The notes under the pieces are model-generated. The model saw nothing but the letters and a program-made list of their open reading frames with translations. It made no database searches and was not told the origin of the DNA. Made by a program: the position numbers and the translations under genes. A stretch of DNA of 64,000 nt, taken from Torymus aiolomorphi (Eukaryota > Arthropoda > Insecta > Hymenoptera > Torymidae). Of this stretch, positions 54,362 through 64,000 are shown in pieces (positions within the stretch are counted from its first letter, which is position 1; every line of letters begins with the position of its first letter). The DNA is taken from positions 97,260,628 to 97,324,627 of the forward strand of contig CM070875.1 of assembly GCA_036365515.1 (NCBI GenBank), given 5' to 3'.

Positions 54362-55090
54362 ATGTCTCAAACAACGAATCTTAAACGCATAAAAATGTCT
54401 TCGTTCAACTCTAGAGAAGAGGCAGTGCATTATTTAATAAATGCACGAGTTCATCCTATAAATGCATCATGTACGAAGAAAATTTTAACCGGACTCATCT
54501 CTCAAGGAAACGGTGATTTTACAAGTGTTGTGAAAATTATAAATAATTCATTTTCTGGAATCACGTTTACAAAAGAAGCTTGGGATGCGTTCAAGTTTTG
54601 TTTTAAAGATATCAGTGAATATTTTAATACAAAAAGCTCTACTACTCCTCAGAAAAAAACATTTAACGGAATCAATTTAACATACACAGCAACGTTTGGT
54701 ACAAAAACTATCGTCCTCGATAGAGAAGACTCACCGAGTACTAGTTTACTAGATTCAGATGATGAAAATTCAACATATTCTAAAAAGAGGAAACTTTATA
54801 CACCAGCCATAGTTATGCAAAAAACATCGTTTGACGGAATCATCAGGCTGTCAAAGTGCATAGACAGCTGTATAAAAATGAACGAAAAACTGTTACCATT
54901 AGTTTCAAAGTGCAACAAAAATATTATTGCCGATGTGTGTAAAAAATTTAACGAGAATATATTTTTACCCGAAAAAGATGTGTTTGTAAAACAATATTTA
55001 TCCTCTCACGATGAGAAAATAAAAAATAATATTACAACTCTATTTAATGATAATGAGTTTTCCACATATTATTTTGATATTACTTATTAG
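54362..55090 (+). CDS. Unknown protein on the opposite strand of the inner Polinton
   Basis: 242 residues, MSQTTNLKRIKMSSFNSREE..., intact. Helical N-terminus (EEAVHYLINARVHPI), an acidic serine patch (LDREDSPSTSLLDSDDENST) followed by KKRKLY, a possible nuclear signal, and a Cys/Lys-rich C-terminal helix region. The only clear gene on the plus strand of the element. No family recognised; a regulator or early gene would fit the layout, but this is a guess. AATAAA signals follow at about 55167 and 55180, inside the inverted repeat. Confidence 0.6.
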   Translation: MSQTTNLKRIKMSSFNSREEAVHYLINARVHPINASCTKKILTGLISQGNGDFTSVVKIINNSFSGITFTKEAWDAFKFCFKDISEYFNTKSSTTPQKKTFNGINLTYTATFGTKTIVLDREDSPSTSLLDSDDENSTYSKKRKLYTPAIVMQKTSFDGIIRLSKCIDSCIKMNEKLLPLVSKCNKNIIADVCKKFNENIFLPEKDVFVKQYLSSHDEKIKNNITTLFNDNEFSTYYFDITY

Positions 55091-55169
55091 TTTACACGCA
55101 AACTCAATAGTTAAAAATGTGATTTCTAAACTCACAACTTAAAAAGTACATGAAATGTATGTGTGTAAA

Positions 55170-56017
<848 letters not shown>

Positions 56018-56201
56018 ACTGATAAGAATTTTTCCATCGGTCTTACAGTCTTACAAATTAAATTAAAATAATTAATATTTATGGCAGTCAGATTGCCCTT
56101 GTTTATAATCACCCCCGCAGAATCTGAAATAAAAACTTAATTAAAATCTGGAAAAAACTTTGTTAGCAAAGGACGATCTGACTGCCAACCACCACCACAT
56201 T

Positions 56202-56241
56202 GTCCGACGTTTCGAGCCTGCTCCGGCTCCTCCTCAGGGAC
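56202..56241 (-). ncRNA. Hammerhead ribozyme core of the Penelope element
   Basis: Minus strand: stem I GUCC/GGAC, core CUGAGGA, stem II GAGCC-loop-GGCUC, core GAAA, minimal stem III C-G, cleavage site after GUC. All conserved core residues are there and both stems pair perfectly. It lies in the terminal region of the element, where such ribozymes are known in this class. Confidence 0.7.
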
Positions 56242-56349
56242 TGAAATAAAACCCGCGATACACCTCCTTATATACCATGCACCCATACTCCCTTCTTTTC
56301 TCTTACCCCACCACCCGCCACATTCCCCTCTCCAACTTGCCATTCTCAC

Positions 56350-57447
56350 TTAAATTAATAAAGAATGATAAATGCTATCTAATTTACTTGACTCTATCAT
56401 TAAATTTACATTATTCCGATTTCTTAGAATGTGAATACTTTCAAGGCTTTCCCTCTTATATTTATTCTTAATCCCCTGTTCCAAAATATCCACACTCCCA
56501 AAATCGAAAGAATGCAAACTATTTAAACAATGTTCTTTCAAACCCGATGTACAACTTGAGCTGCGTAAACTATATTGATGTTCATATATTCTCTTTTTCA
56601 AATATCTACCCGTTTGACCAATATAACAACCATTACAATCCCTACAATTAATTTTATAAACAACTCCCGATTTCAAACATTTATCATCCTTGTCTTTACA
56701 ATTACTAAATAACCTTTCTAAATTATTATCATTTCTAAAGAAAACTTGAATATTATGTTTACTAAAAACCCTTCTAATCCTTTCCCACAAACCTCTAACA
56801 TATGGTAAACTAAAATATGCATTCTTTCCATTTCTATTCCTTGTTTGATTATCTACCCGCTGCTTCAATCCACCATTATAAATTTCCCACACTCTCTCAT
56901 CAATCATTTTATCAATAAATTTTACGGGATAACTATTTTTAATAAATGTTTCTCTAACTAAATTTAAATTCTTTTTCCTAAAATCTTTATGTGACAATTT
57001 AATCGCTCTGTCAATGACACCTTTGATCGCACCTGTCTTGTTTCCGAATTGGTGGTGAGAATCAAAATTTAAAAATCTACCTGACCATGTAGGTTTTCTA
57101 TACCAATCTAATTTCACTCTATTATTATTACCTCTAATGACTCTAATATCTAAAAAACTCAATTGATAATCTTTCTCAACTTCTTTTGTGAATTTAATTC
57201 TATCATGGATAGAATTAAACACATCCACCATTTCATCCACAAAACATTCTGGTACAACTGCAAAAATGTCATCAACACATCTTTTAAAAATAATTGGCTG
57301 AAAAACCAACTTAGACAAAGCAATACTTTCCAATTTTTCCATTACTAAATTGGCTATAACAGGTGACAAAGGTGATCCCATTGGACAACCATATCTTTGT
57401 TCATATAGACTATTATCAAAAGAAAAAATTGTGTTTTTAAAAACCAA
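56350..57447 (-). pseudogene. Penelope-like RT (C-terminal half) and GIY-YIG endonuclease
   Basis: 365 residues. RT motifs GCPMGSPLSPVIANLVME (residues 20-37) and RCVDDIFAVV (56-65), where the usual YxDD Tyr is replaced by Cys; then DYQLSFLDI. The C-terminal GIY-YIG-type domain has VYKINCRDCNGCYIGQTGR (267-285), LKKRIYEH and GLKEHC. The N-terminal half of the RT is missing, so the copy is inactive. RT and endonuclease would together carry out target-primed reverse transcription. Confidence 0.9.
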
Positions 57448-57596
57448 ATTAAGTGCCTTTAATTAAGTTTTTATTTCAGATTCTGCGGGGGTGATTATAA
57501 ACAAGGGCAATCTGACTGCCATAAATATTAATTATTTTAATTTAATTTGTAAGACTGTAAGACCGATGGAAAAATTCTTATCAGTTGATATTAAAT

Positions 57597-57864
57597 TGCA
57601 GTCGACATAAGTAATATTTTTAATGATAAAACTAAGGTCTATTAAAGGTGGGGTAAAATGTTTTTTAGAGATATATATGGGATTTATGGGAAGGTGGTAA
57701 AAGATTATTGCTCAAAATGGGTAAAAATGGTTTTAAGGATTGTAATTTTAAAGGATCAACTCACTTTTCTTCTAAGGTGTAAAAAATCAAATATTTTTCC
57801 TAAACATATTGGAAAAAAATTTGATGATAAGGGTTTTTATCGGGATTACAATAAAAGTCTTTGA
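57597..57864 (+). pseudogene. Penelope-like ORF start (fragment, opposite orientation)
   Basis: Short frame with LTFLLRCKKSNIFPKHIGKK, like the N-terminal region of Penelope ORFs (F(L)LRCRK..IFP.HI). Ends where the outer-element repeat starts. Confidence 0.5.
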
Positions 57865-59835
57865 TAAATCAAGTACACAAAGTCCTACGTAAATTGGCTT
57901 GTTAATATACACTTCAGTTTTTGCTAACTCTACAATAACAAGATTTTCATCGATGATAGTACTGCTTTGAAATTCTGGCTGTGCAATACGAGCTTCTGCT
58001 CCATATCGACCTTCCCATTTAGTTAGTAATTTAACATTAACTCTTTTTCGCACATTTTCCATCGTCTTTCCAAAAACGGCATTATTCATTAATTTGTAGA
58101 GATTTTTTTCAAAATCATTTTTAGCTGTTTGTCGCATTCTACTGTTTAAATCAATGTATTCTTTGAGCCAGGGTCTTTGATTAAATTTCAGTATTCTATG
58201 AATTTTTTTGAGTTTTAATTCATTTTCTAGAGCTTGCTTCAAATTGCGATAGTGTAGAATGTATCGCGATTTCTGCTCAACAGTCGTAAGAAATTTAGCT
58301 TGTGAGGAGCCTGGTGGTTTCTTGTGCTCTGGACAAAATGGTAGATCTTTATGTGTATCGTGAAATGTTCTGGATATTCCAAGTCCACTTCAAGTATGTA
58401 ACCAACTGAAGCATTATCCGGAATATTGAAATTTATTCGTTCTACATCATCAATCCATTCAAAGCCGCCGTAGGGTAAATATTGTTGCATAGCCCAGCCA
58501 TAGAGATTATTTACATCAAAGTATATGAGATATTTGGACTCCTTATCTACTTCATAATCATTGCCCATATATTTGTTATTGGCTCGAGCATAACGGTTGG
58601 AACATTGACTCACTCCACCTCGTATACCGCGTTCAATGAACATAATCTGATCAATATCTGTAAGTAATTCTAGTTGTATTTTCGTATACTTGAGCATAGC
58701 ATCCCAAGTTAAGCCTGGAGTTGTGTAATAATGTGCCGGATCTAAACCGTAAGCTTTCAGACAGCTATCGCGAAAATTTTCAAATACTTCTACCAAAAGT
58801 AGAACATCTGTTTTTAAGTACAAGTCTGAATATTCGCCCAAATTTGATATATTAAATGCTGTCCAAAGTTTTTTGGCATGTTCATAATCCTCATTTGATA
58901 TGTGGCAGCTATTTAGTTTACTGTAGAATTCATCTTTCGATGGTAGCTTTGAAACTTCAAGTTTTTCCTCAGAGTCTAAATAATCATATGGAAAGACTCC
59001 TTTTCGTTTAAGTAATTGAAATTTCTCTTCAGTTAATAGTTCATCTCGTGAGAACTCTTGCCGCAAAATTCTAAGTTCCTCGAGGTATGATGATAGTTTA
59101 TCCAGCGATGATGCCATGAATCGGTAGGAATCGATAAATCTAAAGTTGATGTCACTACCATCAATGTGTTTAGTAAACGAAATGAAGCGTTCTTTATTCA
59201 CTGGTAAAAGATCTACTCGTCCAGGAAAGCTATTGGTAATATCCTTTATGAGAAAATGTGAGTCATAGCCGGTTAAATTATGAAATACCACTGGAATACT
59301 ATGTGAATCTTTATAATTGAAATTGCAATCTTCGTGAGCAGCACCTCGATATCTAAAACATAAGAAAAAAAAAAAAACATAAGAAAAATATGTAAAATTT
59401 CTGCTTGAAGCATATTTAATTTTCTTTTAACTTTACCTTCCAGTCAGATGACAATGATCTCGTACACGCTTCTCTGCTAAATATTTATCGCAAATGTGGC
59501 ATAATGTTGTATTTCGAAATGCTTGTTCTTGTTTTAAATTTAATGTTTCCATTGGTACTATGAACTTGAAGATAGTCTCAAATTTTTTTTCTACCAGACT
59601 TTGCAGCTGCTCTGCAAACCATTTAGCAGGATCTTTTCCTCTGTAGCTACTGTAGTGAGATAGGGAGTCATCATAACTGCACTTTAAATAATATCCAATA
59701 CTAAATGCTTCATGTTCTTGATAAGCATTTCCAATTTGCACAGCTTTTAGAAGGCACTCGAAATCTGCGTATATGGCGAATGGAACTTTTTCTTTATAAT
59801 TAAAATTTTTAAACTGTAAAATTTTGTCTCTTGGT
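57854..59835 (-). pseudogene. polB: Outer-element DNA polymerase B, right copy (truncated)
   Basis: Exon 1 (about 59835-59437) has the Exo I region, with the A8 run intact. An intron (59436-59353) is followed by the segment with [11 protein letters not shown] and SYRFMASSLDKLSSYL, present here but lost on the left. A 1-base loss near 58360-58370 (after LEYPEH) shifts the frame; the second frame (58242-57854) has motif B (NNAVFGK). Motif C and the C-terminus are gone, replaced by the Penelope insertion. Thus each copy is broken at different places. Confidence 0.85.
59353..59436 (-). other. Spliceosomal intron in the right polymerase copy
   Basis: Counterpart of 37361-37446, with the same GTAAAG donor and TTTTAG acceptor and two bases shorter. 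Confidence 0.75.
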
Positions 59836-59859
59836 GTAGGCTCTCCGTCCTGCCTCCTT

Positions 59860-61860
<2,001 letters not shown>

Positions 61861-61951
61861 TCCCCCCTTTCAACCTATCAGAGCGCTGCACAGGGCGGCC
61901 GGTGGCCGAGTGGTGGGGGGGGGGGGGCAGAACTCTCCTAGTTTACCTACT

Positions 61952-61957
61952 CATAGC
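61952..61957. repeat. Target-site duplication, right (CATAGC)
   Basis: Identical to 34885-34890. Confidence 0.85.
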
Positions 61958-62870
61958 TTAACACAAAGTTTAACCCTAGTTAAAATGTAAAAGTATAATG
62001 TGTTGTGTTATTGGTGTTATTAAACGTGCTTTATATTTGCTTTCGATTAGTATACAATAAGAATTAATTTTGTATTATATGATGCTAATAAAGTATGCTG
62101 TAAATTCGATTAAAAATATTTTTTGATCAGAAACTATCTGTTCGGGAGTGTAGTATCCGAGCCCGCCGCTAGATGGCGAGCGCCAGGCAAGCGCCAACGC
62201 GCTACTTAAAACATCAGTCCGAATGTAGATATAGAGGCTTGTGACACGCACGTAATCTCCCATTACTACGATATTATTGGCCTACTCACTACTACATACC
62301 ACTACTCGCCAATCATTATTTGGCTTTGCTTACACTTATACATTGCATTACTTACACTTATACTACTGCTATACTATTGCTTTACGTTTGCCTTAGCTGA
62401 TAATACGAGAAGCTCTCGCATTATTAGTTTGCTTATTGCCTACACCTTGCCTATTGCTTTATTTATTTGCTCGAACGCACTTTACGTTCACCACATATCT
62501 TGCTACCAACTTTGCTTGCGAGTGCGTTAGTACAAAAAACTCTTAATTTCCATTTACTTTTTCTTGCTGACAAACCCTGATAATATAAATTCGCGTATAC
62601 GTTCATTCGTATACACTAACAATTATAATTAATCCTATCGCGAAAAAAGTACTACGCATGAATTGCCTCATAATAAATATTATCATTATTTACATTGATA
62701 TTTCATTCAAAATTTTTTTATATTCGCGGGTATAACAAGAAATTTGCTGAGCCACCGCTGTAAGTTAGGCACATCTCTTTTTATGCTAGTGGCGCGGCGG
62801 GCGGTGCATGCGCATGGCGGTTCATAATAGCACAGCTGTTGCAGAAGCTATTTTCTTAATTGCTCTTAAT
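61958..62870. other. Flanking DNA without recognised gene
   Basis: 62130-62240 is GC-richer (CTAGATGGCGAGCGCCAGG) and could be an LTR or promoter fragment. The rest is AT-rich with no open frame of note. Confidence 0.4.
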
Positions 62871-63111
62871 TATAGAGGTATTATAGATAGAGCAGGGGAG
62901 ACATAGGGCTACCCGTAAGTAAAAATGTCCGAACGTTAGAAAGAGAGAGAAGATCGCGGGACGTAGCTATCTTTTTCTTCACGTGCATGCGCAGTAAGCG
63001 CAGAAGGGAACAGCTAGTGGGCGAGTATAGAGAGAGACAGCTACGTCCCGCGATCTTCTCTCTCTTTCTAACTCTGCGACGATCGGAGGCCTGACTTTCT
63101 AATACCTCTAT
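62871..63111. mobile_element. Foldback MITE with 9-10 bp target duplication
   Basis: Ends ATAGAGGTATTA and its inverse; inner arms GTTAGAAAGAGAGAGAAGAT and CGCGGGACGTAGCT pair with 63039-63073. GCTCTTAAT is present on both sides (62862-62870 and 63112-63120). A 9-10 bp duplication points to a Mutator-like family (inference). Confidence 0.7.
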
Positions 63112-63324
63112 GCTCTTAATACTGCTCTTCACAAATCTCGATTTACTCTATCAGTTTTTGATTTTAGATAGTTTAGTATAAACTAAGAACATTAGTGAAT
63201 AATACTTTAAATACTTTAAATACTTTAAATCGCATACTTTAAATCGTTTGTTACAGAATTGCGAAATAGCAAATAAACCAATTCCTCTAATTGGTTTTGC
63301 TATACCTGAATCGATGGTTGTACA

Positions 63325-63654
63325 TTGCCAAGTAATTTACAAGTTCTACAGTATTTATTCTATAAAACTAGAATATTGCAGTTTGGATCGGAAGATAGTT
63401 TAATTATGATAACAAAAGAAATATTGATTCTTTGGAAAAAAGCTAGGCTTCAAACTCAAAACTTTTCTAAATGTAAAAATAAGGTTATAAACTTGCACTC
63501 ACAACTTAAAAATGTTCAAAAATCACTTGGAAAAATTAGCAACAAGAGAAAACAAACTTTTGAAATCCTTTTAAAAAATGTTCTTGATATTTCTCATTTT
63601 CGAATCAAGAATAAAACTAAAAAATTCCAACAACCAATACGTTTCCTTTGTTAA
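63325..63654 (+). pseudogene. Lysine-rich helical fragment of an arthropod repeat-family protein
   Basis: 109 residues. ITKEILILWKKARLQTQNFS, then VINLHSQLKNVQKSLGKISN and LLKNVLDISHF resemble a helical domain (ILxFWxKARIPT...C...I..L...W..L.K, FD(I)AH) seen at the N-terminus of many unnamed insect proteins. Here it is short, has no clear promoter and runs into a tandem array, so it is probably a remnant. The resemblance is from memory of the pattern only. Confidence 0.35.
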
Positions 63655-64000
63655 AGTTTGAAGCTTTCTTGACTGTTAACATAAGCCTTGCCCTGGAGGA
63701 ACCACCTTTTTGCTTTTCTTTTGTTAAAGTTTGAAGGTTCCTTGACTGTTAACATAAGCCTTGCCCTGGAGGAACCACCATTTTTGGTTTCATTTCTTAA
63801 AGTATGAAGGTTCCTTGACTGTCAACATAAGCCTTACCTTGGGGAATACACCTTTTTAATCCCGGTATTCTATTTATATCCTTTTAAAGGTTTTTCAAAG
63901 CAATTGCTTCTGACTATACATTTATATCCTTCTATCTAAAATAGAACGTTATATGGTCTAAAATATTACGTTTCCTTTGTTGAAGTTTGAAGGTTCCGTG
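63640..64000. repeat. Tandem array, about 75-bp unit
   Basis: TTTGTTAAAGTTTGAAGGTT, CCTTGACTGTTAACATAAGC and CTTGCCCTGGAGGAACCACC repeat at about 63646, 63721 and 63796; another start is at about 63972, cut by the window end. A different 100 bp (63860-63968) is interposed. Confidence 0.85.

Noticed and set aside
57163..57348. Plus-strand frame over the Penelope RT
   Set aside because: Antisense of the RT motif region.

Overview
This is AT-rich eukaryotic DNA, most likely from an insect. It has spliceosomal exons with GT/AG borders, insect-style retroelements, many foldback MITEs and long microsatellites, and no bacterial operons. The species cannot be fixed from the sequence. Almost everything outside one host gene is mobile or repeated DNA.

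Layout. 1-3 kb: AT-rich DNA with a decayed non-LTR retrotransposon RNase H fragment. 3.0-13.2 kb: a host gene on the + strand, read here as seven short exons whose splice phases agree. It ends in a BEN-like domain, and its introns hold a small Ty3/Gypsy element (4055-5806, TSD CTAT), foldbacks and an AC-rich minisatellite. 13.8-22.6 kb: a block bracketed by a 28-bp inverted repeat, holding a broken APE-type non-LTR retrotransposon (- strand, extremely purine-rich sense strand) and two minisatellite arrays in opposite orientation. 23.0-23.5 kb: a CACGTG-rich satellite. 24.5-34.8 kb: foldback MITEs, a 288-bp tandem array, an HSP70 pseudogene, Penelope-like remnants and microsatellites.

34,891-61,951 is the main object, a 27-kb nested Maverick/Polinton. 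The outer element starts AG, ends CT, has a 6-bp target duplication (CATAGC) and terminal inverted repeats of about 4 kb. Each arm carries most of a protein-primed family B DNA polymerase gene with a small intron. Inside it, in a (TA)n tract, sits a second Polinton of a different lineage (39,997-55,895; 15.9 kb) with its own inverted repeats. This inner element carries a protease, double-jelly-roll major capsid protein, penton-like minor capsid protein, basic pVI-like protein, chromodomain integrase, packaging ATPase, several conserved unnamed proteins, and a DNA polymerase whose N-terminus looks like an OTU cysteine protease. Integrase, ATPase and penton frames are intact; polymerase, capsid and protease are interrupted. 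A 5'-truncated Penelope-like element with a hammerhead-ribozyme core (56.0-57.9 kb) has cut off the right outer polymerase copy.

61,958-64,000: flanking DNA with a MITE with a 9-10 bp target duplication, a short lysine-rich frame and a 75-bp tandem array. The inner genes together describe a virus-like transposon that would replicate (polymerase), integrate (integrase) and package itself (capsid, penton, ATPase, protease); the outer element would have supplied only a polymerase in what remains of it.
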